Assembly (NCBI RefSeq): GCF_002023715.1
Contig: NZ_MAHX01000002.1
Coordinates: forward strand, 186,001-250,000
Length of the DNA stretch: 64,000 bases
DNA from: Elizabethkingia occulta
GTDB lineage: Bacteria; Bacteroidota; Bacteroidia; Flavobacteriales; Weeksellaceae
Direction of reading: 5' to 3'
A program made the position numbers and the translations under genes. Below are positions 26,952-35,448 of this stretch, one piece after another. Under the pieces are notes generated by a model, which was given only the letters and a program-made list of their open reading frames with translations, was not told the origin of the DNA and ran no database searches. Numbering within the stretch: the stretch's first letter is position 1; every line of letters begins with the position of its first letter.

Positions 26952-28430
26952 CTATAATAACGGAGCCAGTAACCTGCATACGGAGGCAAGTCCTCTTTTG
27001 AAAACAGAAGTTTTGTTCCACATTTCAATTGTCATAAGAGATGAAACTTTTTTGTCTTCCTCAAACTGTTGATCAAGCCTTTTTAGCACCTCATGATCAT
27101 GCACTATAGCATTGATTTCAAAATTAATCAGGAAACTTCTATTGTCCAGATTTACAGTTCCTACATAGGCAAGAGCATCATCTATATTCACTGTTTTAGC
27201 ATGGAGAAAGCCTTTTTCGTACAGATAAAGTTTTATTCCCCGCTTTAGCAGAGGTTTCATAAACGAAAGTGATGCGTTTTGTACAATAAAAGAATCGCCT
27301 TCTTTGGGAATCATCATTTCTACTTCAACACCTTTGGATACAGCAATGGATAAGGCTGTTTTAAAAGAATCAGTAGGAATAAAATAGGGTGTACAGATCT
27401 GTACTTTCTTTTTGGCAAGCGTAATCCCTAATATTAAAGATTCCATTGCCGACTGTATCTCGTCACCAGGTGCTGTTACTGCAAAACTTACAATGCTGCT
27501 GCCTTGTGTATGTGCATACCAATCACAATAATATCTTGGATCTTCCAGGGCATACGGAGCTCCGTCAGTCATCATCCAGCTAAGCCAGAAACGCAGTTGC
27601 AGAATATTTACTGATGCTCCTTTTATCATAATAGAAGCATCGCGCCAATAGAGTTTGTCTGTATTGGGTTGGTTTATGTATTTATCACTGATATTGATTC
27701 CGCCTACAAATGCAATGCTGGCATCCACAATTAGTATTTTTCGGTGATTACGGAAGTTAGAGTTTGCCAGTGAAGTGAAATGTACCGGAAGAAACACCTG
27801 AAATTCAATACCCGTATTTTCGAAGCGTTTGTAATGTTTTGCAAGTGCCGGAGAACCAAAATCATCAATAATCATTCTTACCGTTACACCTTGCTGAGAT
27901 TTTTGAATAAGCAATTCTATAATCTCATTGCCTATATTATCTTCTTCAAAAATGTAGTATTCCAGATGAATATGGTCCTTTGCACTCCGTATTGTTTCTA
28001 TAAATTTCGGGAATTTCTCTTCACCATTTATCAGTAGTTCAGTTTCATTATAGAAGCTGGGGGGCGAAATTCTGGTTTTGTTAAGAAACTGATAAACTTG
28101 TGCGAGATCGCCGATTTCATTTTCTATCTCCAGCATATTTTGCTGTATAGAATCATTCAGATTTTTCCACTGGTCCAGAATATATTGCCTTTGCTTTTTA
28201 TCTATTTTTTTAAAATATTTTTCCCGTTGAAAATCTCTGCCGAAAAAAAAGTAAAGAATAATACCGATAATCGGTACAAAAACAATGATCATGATCCACG
28301 CCAGGGTTTTTGGCGGATTTCTGTTTTCTATGAGTATAGTAACAATAATAACGATGTTGGCTATTGTAAGTGGTACCCAATACCATTTCTCAATAAAAAG
28401 CCAGGCTGTATGCAAATGTTCGGTAAACAT
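26952..28430 (-). CDS. cls: Cardiolipin synthase
   Basis: 492 aa phospholipase-D-family enzyme joining two phosphatidylglycerols to cardiolipin. Two N-terminal membrane helices (VPLTIANIVIIVTILIE; LAWIMIIVFVPIIGIILYFFFG) precede two HKD motifs: NHRKILIVDASIAFVGGIN (first) and HAKTVNIDDALAYVGTVNLD (second). The length is usual for ClsA-type enzymes. It is a single gene, divergent from the NfeD/flotillin pair across a 94-base gap. Confidence 0.95.
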   Translation of the reverse strand: MFTEHLHTAWLFIEKWYWVPLTIANIVIIVTILIENRNPPKTLAWIMIIVFVPIIGIILYFFFGRDFQREKYFKKIDKKQRQYILDQWKNLNDSIQQNMLEIENEIGDLAQVYQFLNKTRISPPSFYNETELLINGEEKFPKFIETIRSAKDHIHLEYYIFEEDNIGNEIIELLIQKSQQGVTVRMIIDDFGSPALAKHYKRFENTGIEFQVFLPVHFTSLANSNFRNHRKILIVDASIAFVGGINISDKYINQPNTDKLYWRDASIMIKGASVNILQLRFWLSWMMTDGAPYALEDPRYYCDWYAHTQGSSIVSFAVTAPGDEIQSAMESLILGITLAKKKVQICTPYFIPTDSFKTALSIAVSKGVEVEMMIPKEGDSFIVQNASLSFMKPLLKRGIKLYLYEKGFLHAKTVNIDDALAYVGTVNLDNRSFLINFEINAIVHDHEVLKRLDQQFEEDKKVSSLMTIEMWNKTSVFKRGLASVCRLLAPLL

Positions 28431-28491
28431 AAAAACAGAAGTTGCTGAATTTTGTTAGTTGAATTTACTAAAATTAATTCACAGAAAATAT

Positions 28492-28499
28492 TATATTTG
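28492..28499 (+). promoter_or_regulatory. Candidate -7 box (TATATTTG) for the NfeD/flotillin operon
   Basis: Matches TAnnTTTG 25 bases before the first ATG of the pair; no TTG at ideal spacing. Confidence 0.4.
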
Positions 28500-28524
28500 T
28501 TGAAAACACTGAAAAAACATTAAT

Positions 28525-29097
28525 ATGCTTGAATTTTTAAACGGATTGGCACCTTTAGAGAAAGGTTTTTGGTATGTTGCACTCATTAGTAGTGGAATAT
28601 TTGTCATACAATCGATTATGACTTTTGCCGGCGGACATGATGCCGACGGAATTAATGCTGACTTCAGTGGAGATCTGGATCATGTAGATGCTCCATTTCA
28701 GTTTTTCTCATTTCGTAATCTTATCAACTTTATGCTGGGATTCGGCTGGACAGGAGCCGTTTTTTACAATACAATAGGAAACAGGTTTTTACTAATAGTG
28801 CTTGCTACGTTTGTAGGCTGCCTTTTTGTATACCTCTTCTTTCTAATGATTCAGCAGATTATGAAGCTTTCGGAAGATAATACTTTCAATATAGAAAATC
28901 TGGTGAATGCCAGTGGGCAGGTTTACATTCCTATCCCTGAAAACATGAATGGAAAAGGAAAGGTACAGATTAGCGTAAAAGGTGCTCACCACGAGCTGGA
29001 TGCTATGACAGAGGGAGGTGATAGATTGGCTTCAGGCACTTCCGTTATTGTTGAAAAAATTAAAGACAAAATATTAATCGTTAAGAAATTAAATTAA
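28525..29097 (+). CDS. NfeD-like (YqiJ-type) membrane partner of flotillin
   Basis: 190 aa. Three hydrophobic segments (about residues 13-36, 67-85, 88-112) are followed by a C-terminal OB-like beta domain (ASGQVYIPIPENMNGKGKVQISVKG ... SVIVEKIKDKILIVKKL). This is the layout of NfeD/YqiJ proteins that pair with flotillins at the inner membrane. The gap to the flotillin gene is only four bases, supporting a functional couple. The individual role is poorly known; the pair is linked to membrane microdomain organisation. Confidence 0.8.
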   Translation: MLEFLNGLAPLEKGFWYVALISSGIFVIQSIMTFAGGHDADGINADFSGDLDHVDAPFQFFSFRNLINFMLGFGWTGAVFYNTIGNRFLLIVLATFVGCLFVYLFFLMIQQIMKLSEDNTFNIENLVNASGQVYIPIPENMNGKGKVQISVKGAHHELDAMTEGGDRLASGTSVIVEKIKDKILIVKKLN

Positions 29098-29101
29098 AAG
29101 T

Positions 29102-30691
29102 ATGTTGGGAGAATTTACATTGGTTATTGTAGCAGTAGTTGTACTCTTTGTTACATTTATTGCGCTTATTTCACGCTACAAGCGTTGTCCATCGGACAAA
29201 ATATTAGTTATTTACGGAAGAACGGGAGGTAAGTCAGCAAGATGTATTCATGGAGGTGGTGCATTTATCTGGCCGGTAATTCAGGATTTTGCATACCTGG
29301 ATCTGAAACCTATGTCTATTGAAGCTAATCTAACGAACGCTCTTTCCCGTCAGAATATCCGTGTGGATGTTCCGTGTCGTTTTACAATTGCAATCAGTAC
29401 AGAGCCTGATAGTATGGGGAATGCTGCTGAAAGGTTGTTAGGGCTTTCACCTGAGCAGATTCAGGAATTGTCTAAAGATATCCTTTTTGGTCAGCTTCGT
29501 TTGGTTATTGCGATGATGACAATTGAAGAAATTAACTCGGACAGAGATAAGTTATTGGAGAATATCTCGAATAACGTAGATACTGAATTGAAGAAAATTG
29601 GTCTTAAATTAATCAACGTAAACATTACAGATATTAAAGACGAATCCGGTTATATCGAAGCTCTTGGTAAAGAAGCTGCAGCAAAAGCAATAAACGAGGC
29701 TAAAGTAAGTGTCGCTGAGCAGGAAAAAATGGGGGAAACCGGTAAAGCAGATGCAGACCGTCAAAAAGATATTCAAATTGCAGAATTCAACAGAGACCGT
29801 GATGTAAAAATTGCAATTACAAGTAAGGATAAAGAAGTAAGTATTGCTGCTGCAGATAAAGACCAGGCAATTGGTAAAGCTGAAGCAGAAAGAGATGCAA
29901 GGATTGCGACTTCAATGGCTAACTCCCTGGCTGTAAGAGGGGAAAACGAAGCTAAAATTACTATTGCGAATTCTGATGCAGAAAGAAGAGAAAGAGAAGC
30001 AGAAGCTTTAAAACTGGCTACAGCTGCAGAAAAAGTACAGGCGGCAAAAGCTTTGGAAGAATCTTATGTTGCAGAACAGAAAGCAGAAGCTGCGCGTGCA
30101 GAAAGAGAGCGCTCTACACAGAATGCGAATATTGTTGTACCTGCTGAAATTGCTAAACAAAAAGCCATTATCGAAGCACAGGCACAAGCTGAAAAGATAA
30201 GACTTCAGGCAAAAGGGGAAGCTGATGCTATTTATGCAAAAATGGAAGCTGAGGCAAAAGGTTTATATGAAATTCTGACGAAGCAGGCTGAAGGTTACGA
30301 TCAGGTTGTTAGAGCAGCAGGTGGTGATACAAACAGCGCATTCCAGTTATTGATCTTAGAGAAATTACCTGAATTGGTTAAAACGCAGGTTGAAGCGGTT
30401 AAAGGTATTAAGATTGATAAAGTTACAGTATGGGATGGTAATGGCAATAATGAAAACGGGAATACCTCTACAGCAAATTTTGTATCGGGTATGATGAAAT
30501 CTGTACCACCGTTGAACGATCTTTTCAATATGGCAGGGCTAAATCTTCCAAGCTATCTGAAAGGTAAACCTGAAGAGAAAGAAATTGTTAAGATTATTGA
30601 ACAAAAGGCTCAGGAAAAAAAGAATTTTGATGATATGAGGGATAAACCTCAGGATAAAAAAGATGAAGGTCAGAATCCTGAACAGAAATAG
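29102..30691 (+). CDS. Flotillin family protein (YqiK-like, SPFH domain)
   Basis: 529 aa. One N-terminal membrane helix (LVIVAVVVLFVTFIALISRY) precedes an SPFH domain (about 30-200; PCRFTIAISTEP, ERLLGLSPEQIQELSKDI, LKLINVNITDIKDESGYIEALG). A long Ala/Glu/Lys-rich coiled coil follows (about 200-400; AEAERDARIATSMANS, REREAEALKLATAA). The C-terminal tail is very charged. It is a membrane microdomain scaffold, expected to oligomerise and to work with the NfeD-like protein encoded just upstream. Confidence 0.93.
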   Translation: MLGEFTLVIVAVVVLFVTFIALISRYKRCPSDKILVIYGRTGGKSARCIHGGGAFIWPVIQDFAYLDLKPMSIEANLTNALSRQNIRVDVPCRFTIAISTEPDSMGNAAERLLGLSPEQIQELSKDILFGQLRLVIAMMTIEEINSDRDKLLENISNNVDTELKKIGLKLINVNITDIKDESGYIEALGKEAAAKAINEAKVSVAEQEKMGETGKADADRQKDIQIAEFNRDRDVKIAITSKDKEVSIAAADKDQAIGKAEAERDARIATSMANSLAVRGENEAKITIANSDAERREREAEALKLATAAEKVQAAKALEESYVAEQKAEAARAERERSTQNANIVVPAEIAKQKAIIEAQAQAEKIRLQAKGEADAIYAKMEAEAKGLYEILTKQAEGYDQVVRAAGGDTNSAFQLLILEKLPELVKTQVEAVKGIKIDKVTVWDGNGNNENGNTSTANFVSGMMKSVPPLNDLFNMAGLNLPSYLKGKPEEKEIVKIIEQKAQEKKNFDDMRDKPQDKKDEGQNPEQK

Positions 30692-30710
30692 AAAAGTGAT
30701 TATTAATCAT

Positions 30711-30745
30711 ATTAAGGCCAGAAATTATTCCGGCCTTAATAATTA
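30711..30745. terminator. Bidirectional terminator after the flotillin gene
   Basis: 9-bp stem ATTAAGGCC/GGCCTTAAT with a 12-base loop between convergent genes; the T-run is weak. Confidence 0.6.
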
Positions 30746-30778
30746 TATATTATTTTTTACTAGTAAAAAATGGTGATT

Positions 30779-31252
30779 TTATTTCTGAAACTTTATCTCT
30801 AGTTTATCAATCCTTCTTTTATTCTGCTGTTGTAGTAATGATGGATATAGATTCATTAATATATTTACTATCATGATTATTAAACAAAATAAATAATTGT
30901 GATTATAAAATTTAACAATAGCAAAAAAAGAAGCAAATACAAAAGCAATTAAATGTTCAATCTCAGACTTAGTCATTTCATTACGTATTGTTTTTAATTC
31001 AGTAAGATCAACACTTCGGCTAAATTTTAGTTTTGGATTGAAAAACTTAAAGAATGTATTTTTCACAATCCATTTGATAATTCCAATTCCTATAGCTTTA
31101 TTCAGTTTTTCGCTTTTAATAAAATTAAAATTTACAAGTTCCTGATTGTAGGAAGCTGTCTTTTTTAATAAAGCATTAATAATCATCCCGACAATCCAGG
31201 AAATAAACGTGATGGAAATGCTAAACATTAAATAAGCTAATACTATTTTCAT
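30779..31252 (-). CDS. Small membrane protein, possibly CrtO-like acyltransferase family
   Basis: 157 aa with an N-terminal membrane helix (VLAYLMFSISITFISWIVGMII) and one or two C-terminal helices (LIAFVFASFFAIVKF; LFCLIIMIVNILMNLYP). FFKFFNPKL, EIEHLIAFV and NLYPSLLQQQNKRRID resemble the small family named after glycosyl-diaponeurosporenoate acyltransferase (CrtO), but similarity is by eye and the name may not describe the function. The start is four bases after the EEP-family stop, so they are co-transcribed. Confidence 0.6.
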   Translation of the reverse strand: MKIVLAYLMFSISITFISWIVGMIINALLKKTASYNQELVNFNFIKSEKLNKAIGIGIIKWIVKNTFFKFFNPKLKFSRSVDLTELKTIRNEMTKSEIEHLIAFVFASFFAIVKFYNHNYLFCLIIMIVNILMNLYPSLLQQQNKRRIDKLEIKFQK

Positions 31253-31256
31253 AATA

Positions 31257-32057
31257 TTACTCCAAGCTTAGAGTCACCAGAACCGGCATGTGGTCTGAAG
31301 CATCATTTTTAATAACTTTTACATCTTTTACTTTCCACTTGCTGTTTTTATTCAGGAAAATATAATCTAATCTGTATTTAGGCTTATGATAGGGGAAAGT
31401 AAGTTGTGGATTACCATGTAATATAGCAGCATCATTCATTTTAGCTGTAATTGCTTTGTAAGGTTTGCTATCCGGAGTGATATTGAAATCACCGAGTATA
31501 ACCGCTGGAACGCCCTTAGTTGTAGCAATAGAAGCAACTTGTTTAGCTTGTGCTATCCGGTTTTCTTCAAATTCATGGCATAAATGAGTACCTCCAAAAA
31601 TAATTTTTTGACCATTTGGGAAAGTGTGTTGTATCGTAATTAGCGTTCTTTCTTCTCCTCCTTTAGGAATTGGCAGTTGGTAAACAGTAGGTTTATCAGG
31701 AAATCGGGATAGAATACCTTCACCATAACCCCCATTATCGTAATTCATTGCTTTTCCAAAGTGTCCGTACATTCCTGTTAATTTCGCCAATTCCTGTACC
31801 AGATCTTTGCGTACGCCGCTATTGAATGTGGCAGTTCTTACAGTCATGCTGTCTACTTCCTGCATGGCAACAAAATCGGGTTTGTATTCATTGATAACAG
31901 CTGCAATAGCTTCGAGATTGCTTTTTCCTCTTTCATAGTTTTTTTCGCCATGATAGATGTTGTAGGTAAGTACCTTGATTTCCTGAGCTTGGAGCAGTCC
32001 AAAGCAAAATAACAGCAGAAAAGAGCCTGTAATAGCTTTTCTGATTGATTGTATCAT
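31257..32057 (-). CDS. Exported endonuclease/exonuclease/phosphatase (EEP) family protein
   Basis: 266 aa with a signal peptide (about 1-24, ending LLQAQ). EEP-fold motifs are in order: LTYNIYHGEKNYERG, AMQEVDSMT (metal Glu), GTHLCHE, LGDFNITPDSKPY and SDHMPVLVTLSLE (catalytic Asp-His). It is a metal-dependent phosphoesterase in the periplasm or outside; nuclease, sphingomyelinase-like or inositol-phosphatase activities are all possible. It is in an operon with the small membrane protein downstream. Confidence 0.87.
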   Translation of the reverse strand: MIQSIRKAITGSFLLLFCFGLLQAQEIKVLTYNIYHGEKNYERGKSNLEAIAAVINEYKPDFVAMQEVDSMTVRTATFNSGVRKDLVQELAKLTGMYGHFGKAMNYDNGGYGEGILSRFPDKPTVYQLPIPKGGEERTLITIQHTFPNGQKIIFGGTHLCHEFEENRIAQAKQVASIATTKGVPAVILGDFNITPDSKPYKAITAKMNDAAILHGNPQLTFPYHKPKYRLDYIFLNKNSKWKVKDVKVIKNDASDHMPVLVTLSLE

Positions 32058-32112
32058 GTTTATTAAGTTTTTAGTATGCCGAAGATAGGAAATTGCTGAA
32101 AATAAAGAGCAT

Positions 32113-32140
32113 AAAAAAAGCTCCGGAATTCCGGAGCTTT
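32113..32140 (-). terminator. Rho-independent terminator of the RNase G gene
   Basis: Perfect palindrome AAAGCTCCGGAA/TTCCGGAGCTTT (32117-32140); on the minus strand it is followed by T-run (A4 at 32113-32116 on plus). Confidence 0.8.
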
Positions 32141-32148
32141 GTATTTTT

Positions 32149-33705
32149 TTAATTAGAGTCGCTCATTAACTCTTTCTTTTTCGAATTGTATAAGGCGTAT
32201 TCCAAATATTTAAAGGAATCGCGAGGGATAACAGTAACCCATTTCTTATAGCGTAAAAACCACTTGTTCTGTATGCTCATTACACCTTTGGTAAGATAAG
32301 CTTCTACAAAAGGATGTACGTGCAAGTACAATCTTCCTTTTTCGTTAGTCAGGAAGCTGCGGATTGCTTCTTCCATCTTTTCTACAGTAACAATAGGGGC
32401 TACAATTTCGCCATCTTTGTTAGGGTTTTCCTCTTTAGTTTCGATCTGTTTTTCAGGGCGGACACGTTGTCTTGTAATTTGTATTAATCCAAATTTACTA
32501 GGTGGAAGAATTTTGTGCCTTGCTTTGTCCCGCTTCATTTCTTCCTTCAGATGTTCAAAGAGTTCTTTCCTGTGCTCAGGATCCGTCATGTCAATAAAAT
32601 CTATAACGATAATACCACCCATATCCCGTAGCCTAAGCTGTCGGGCAATTTCTGTAGCTGCCATTTTGTTCACGTTTAATGCGTGAAGCTTATTGGTCTG
32701 GCTGGCAGAAATATTGTTTCCTGAATTAACATCTATAACGTGTAAAGCTTCAGTATGTTCAACAACCAGATAAGCACCCTTTGAGCTTGGGATGTTTACA
32801 TGTTTGCCAAAGGACTGTTTTAGCTGTTTTTCTACATTATAGTATTCCAGGAGTGGGATGTGAGAATCATAAAGCTGAACAATATTCTTACTTTCCGGAG
32901 CTATAACTTCCAGATAGTTCTTCATATCATTCACCATTTGCTCATCATCGCATATGATATTTACAAAGTCCTGATTAAAATTGTCCCGAAGTATAGCAGA
33001 AGCTTTGTCTTCTTCGCTCAGAACTTTTGACGGAACTTTATTTTTCTGAATGTTTTTGAAACAGCTTTCCCATTTGGTAATTAGCTGGTTCATATCATTG
33101 TGCAGTTCTGCTACTTTTTTTCCTTCAGCAACGGTACGGATTATAACTCCGAAACCTTCGGGTCTTATACTTTCTATAAGCATCTTCAGACGTTCTTTTT
33201 CCTGATTGTTTTTAATCTTTTTGGAAATAGAAACTTTGTTGTCGAATGGAATTAGTACCAGAAAACGTCCGGTTAAGGAAATCTGTGTAGAAATCCGTGG
33301 ACCTTTGGTAGAAATTGGCTCTTTAGTAATTTGTAAAAGTACACTGTCTCCGGCCGCTAAAACCTTGTCTATAGTACCGTCTTTAGGAATTTCCTTTTGT
33401 ACGGCAAAATTTTTCAGACTGGAGTTCTGTTGTTTTTTAGAAATAGTATCTTTTACAAATTTCTGATAGGAAAGAATCTGTGGTCCCAAATCCAGATAAT
33501 GCAAAAAAGCATCCTTTTCGTAACCTATGCTTACGAAAGCTGCATTTAAATTGGGAGCGAGTTTTTTTATTTTACCCAGAAAAAGATCACCTACTACAAA
33601 CTGATTGTTCTGTTCTTCCTGATGTAGTTCGAACAAACGACCATCTTCCAGCAGGGCTATTTTAGAGGTGTCATCTTCATGTGAAATAATCAGTTCTTTC
33701 TTCAT
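32149..33705 (-). CDS. rng: Ribonuclease E/G family protein (RNase G type)
   Basis: 518 aa. An S1 domain lies near the N-terminus (VGDLFLGKIKKLAPNLNAAFVSIG, DAFLHYLDLG). The catalytic DNase-I-like domain has VIDVNSGNN and IVIDFIDMTD, with the two metal-binding aspartates, and ends ITRQRVRPE. The family's zinc-link cysteine pair (normally a CPxCxGxG segment after RPE) is not present; a charged stretch (KEENPNKDG) takes its place. The length is that of RNase G, without the long RNase E tail. Roles are rRNA maturation and mRNA decay. Confidence 0.92.
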   Translation of the reverse strand: MKKELIISHEDDTSKIALLEDGRLFELHQEEQNNQFVVGDLFLGKIKKLAPNLNAAFVSIGYEKDAFLHYLDLGPQILSYQKFVKDTISKKQQNSSLKNFAVQKEIPKDGTIDKVLAAGDSVLLQITKEPISTKGPRISTQISLTGRFLVLIPFDNKVSISKKIKNNQEKERLKMLIESIRPEGFGVIIRTVAEGKKVAELHNDMNQLITKWESCFKNIQKNKVPSKVLSEEDKASAILRDNFNQDFVNIICDDEQMVNDMKNYLEVIAPESKNIVQLYDSHIPLLEYYNVEKQLKQSFGKHVNIPSSKGAYLVVEHTEALHVIDVNSGNNISASQTNKLHALNVNKMAATEIARQLRLRDMGGIIVIDFIDMTDPEHRKELFEHLKEEMKRDKARHKILPPSKFGLIQITRQRVRPEKQIETKEENPNKDGEIVAPIVTVEKMEEAIRSFLTNEKGRLYLHVHPFVEAYLTKGVMSIQNKWFLRYKKWVTVIPRDSFKYLEYALYNSKKKELMSDSN

Positions 33706-33808
33706 AAAATATGGTTATGACTAACCGTTTATAAAATAAAAATATAGCTAGTGAAGATAATAAATAAAACACTAACTATATTATATTTTATTAAAAAACT
33801 AAAAAAGA

Positions 33809-33901
33809 TTATTTTTTCTTTTTGTGTCTATTTAATCTTCTTCTTTTTTTTCTCTTGTGAGTCGCTACCTTGTGTCTCTTTCTTTTTTTTCCGCTAGGCA
33901 T
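33809..33901 (-). CDS. Very small basic protein (30 aa), candidate ribosome-associated
   Basis: ATG at 33899-33901 to TAA at 33809-33811. The product begins MPSGKKRKRHKVATHKRKKR and is almost wholly Lys, Arg and His. It lies between rng and the HU gene, 26 bases after the HU stop, so HU is directly upstream. As I recall, near-identical short proteins starting MPSGKKRKRHK are common in Bacteroidota, often as hypothetical proteins. Its composition is that of small ribosomal proteins such as THX or bL36. A link to the Bacteroidota-specific ribosomal protein bL38 is possible but I cannot confirm it from sequence. Confidence 0.8.
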   Translation of the reverse strand: MPSGKKRKRHKVATHKRKKRRRLNRHKKKK

Positions 33902-33927
33902 AGTTTAAAAATTTTTATTAATAACAA

Positions 33928-34224
33928 TTATTTATTTTCTACTTTCACTTTAGTTTTTACTTTCTCAGCAAACATTTTTGAAGGTTTGAAAGAAGGGATA
34001 TTGTGTGCAGGGATTTCGATAGCTGTATTCTTAGAAATGTTTCTACCAGTCTTTGCAGCACGAGTTTTAATAACAAAAGATCCAAAACCTCTTAAATATA
34101 CATTATCGTTGTTGTAAAGAGAAGTTTTGATTTCCTGCATAAACGCTTCAATAACTTTCTGCGTATCATTCTTTTCTACCCCTAGTTTATTGGAGATGGT
34201 GTTCACCAATTCAGCTTTTGTCAT
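33928..34224 (-). CDS. HU/IHF family DNA-binding protein
   Basis: 98 aa. It starts MTKAELVNTISNKLGVEK and has the DNA-clamping arm region GFGSFVIKTRAAKTGRNIS followed by IPAHNIPSFKPSK, all standard HU/IHF features. It is a dimeric nucleoid protein that bends DNA. The gene is divergent from mutY across 47 bases and probably co-transcribed with the 30-aa basic protein downstream. Confidence 0.95.
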   Translation of the reverse strand: MTKAELVNTISNKLGVEKNDTQKVIEAFMQEIKTSLYNNDNVYLRGFGSFVIKTRAAKTGRNISKNTAIEIPAHNIPSFKPSKMFAEKVKTKVKVENK

Positions 34225-34253
34225 TTTCGAATTTTGTTTTTATTTTTGGACTG

Positions 34254-34261
34254 CAAAGATA
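34254..34261 (-). promoter_or_regulatory. Candidate -7 box (TATCTTTG) for the HU gene
   Basis: Minus-strand match to TAnnTTTG about 30 bases upstream of the HU ATG; it overlaps the upstream in-frame stop of mutY. Confidence 0.45.
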
Positions 34262-34271
34262 AAATATTTTT

Positions 34272-35303
34272 TTGAAAAATAATATAGAAAAAGCTTATTT
34301 CCTGAAACTTACCCGAAAAATTCTTTCCTGGTATGATCTCCACAGTCGTAATTTGCCGTGGCGGGAAACCCAAAAACCATATAATATATGGATATCAGAA
34401 ATCATTCTTCAGCAGACGAGAGTTGAGCAGGGATGGAATCATTATGTCAATTTTATAAAAAGGTTTCCGACTGTAAAAGAACTACATGAGGCCGAAAACG
34501 ACGAGGTTTTGTTGTATTGGAAAGGTTTGGGGTATTATTCCCGGGCGCTCAATCTGCATAAAGCTTCTCACCAGATTATGGAAGAATATAAGGGTGATTT
34601 TCCCAATACATTTGCTGGTCTTCAGAATCTGAAAGGAGTTGGAAAATATACGGCAGCTGCTATTGCCAGCATTAGTTACGGAGAAAGAGTACCAGCTATA
34701 GATGGTAACTTCTATCGTGTTTTCTCCAGAATATTAGCAGATGATTTCGATATAGCTTCGCCTAGAGCGTATTCTTACTTCTATGATCTGATCTTGCCTT
34801 TTGTAGATAAAAATCGTCCGGGTGATTTTAATCAGGCCGTTATGGATATTGGCTCTCAGGTTTGTAAACCAAAGAATCCTGATTGTCTAAATTGCCCGGT
34901 AAATGAAGAATGTTTGGCTTATGCCACAAATCGAATACAGGAATTACCCGTTAAATCGAAAAAAGTAAAAGTAGAAATACTGAATCTGCATTATTATTTT
35001 GTGAAATATGGAGAACATTTTCTGATCAGGCAGCGGGATGAAAGTTTTATATGGAAAAAACTCTATGAATTTCCGAATGAAATTCCGGATGAATTAAAAG
35101 ATTATATTGTTTCTGAAAAAACAGTACAGCACAAACTTACCCATAAAACACTGAATATTGCTTTCAGAAGGGTAGAGTTAAGAGATAAAAAGAGTTTCGA
35201 GAAACTTTGCGCTAGTGGTAATTATATAATTGTTGATATAGAGGAATCTCATAAAAAATCTTTTCCTAAACCATTAGAGAAGATTATTCAGGAATGGGAT
35301 TAG
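34272..35303 (+). CDS. mutY: A/G-specific adenine glycosylase
   Basis: 343 aa. It removes adenine opposite 8-oxoguanine. The HhH region is LKGVGKYTAAAIASISYGE with catalytic Asp in AIDGNFYRVFSR, and the iron-sulphur ligands are spaced C-x6-C-x2-C-x5-C (VCKPKNPDCLNCPVNEEC). The C-terminal NUDIX-like recognition domain is present (about 230-343). TTG at 34272 is the best start: TAA at 34260-34262 is in frame upstream and no ATG lies between. It is divergent from the HU gene. Confidence 0.95.
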   Translation: MKNNIEKAYFLKLTRKILSWYDLHSRNLPWRETQKPYNIWISEIILQQTRVEQGWNHYVNFIKRFPTVKELHEAENDEVLLYWKGLGYYSRALNLHKASHQIMEEYKGDFPNTFAGLQNLKGVGKYTAAAIASISYGERVPAIDGNFYRVFSRILADDFDIASPRAYSYFYDLILPFVDKNRPGDFNQAVMDIGSQVCKPKNPDCLNCPVNEECLAYATNRIQELPVKSKKVKVEILNLHYYFVKYGEHFLIRQRDESFIWKKLYEFPNEIPDELKDYIVSEKTVQHKLTHKTLNIAFRRVELRDKKSFEKLCASGNYIIVDIEESHKKSFPKPLEKIIQEWD

Positions 35304-35332
35304 TTTTTTTACAACGATAATTATAAAATAGC

Positions 35333-35340
35333 TATTTTTG
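35333..35340 (+). promoter_or_regulatory. Candidate -7 box (TATTTTTG) upstream of the PfkB gene
   Basis: TAnnTTTG match 109 bases before the ATG at 35449; no matching -33 element. Confidence 0.3.
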
Positions 35341-35448
35341 CCGGATGCTTAAAAAATAAGTTCTTTTTGCAGTTTTATTTATTATTAAAAGATTGCATAC
35401 GAGACTTATGGGAAAAAATATTAAAACAAAATTTTAGAATAATAGAAA

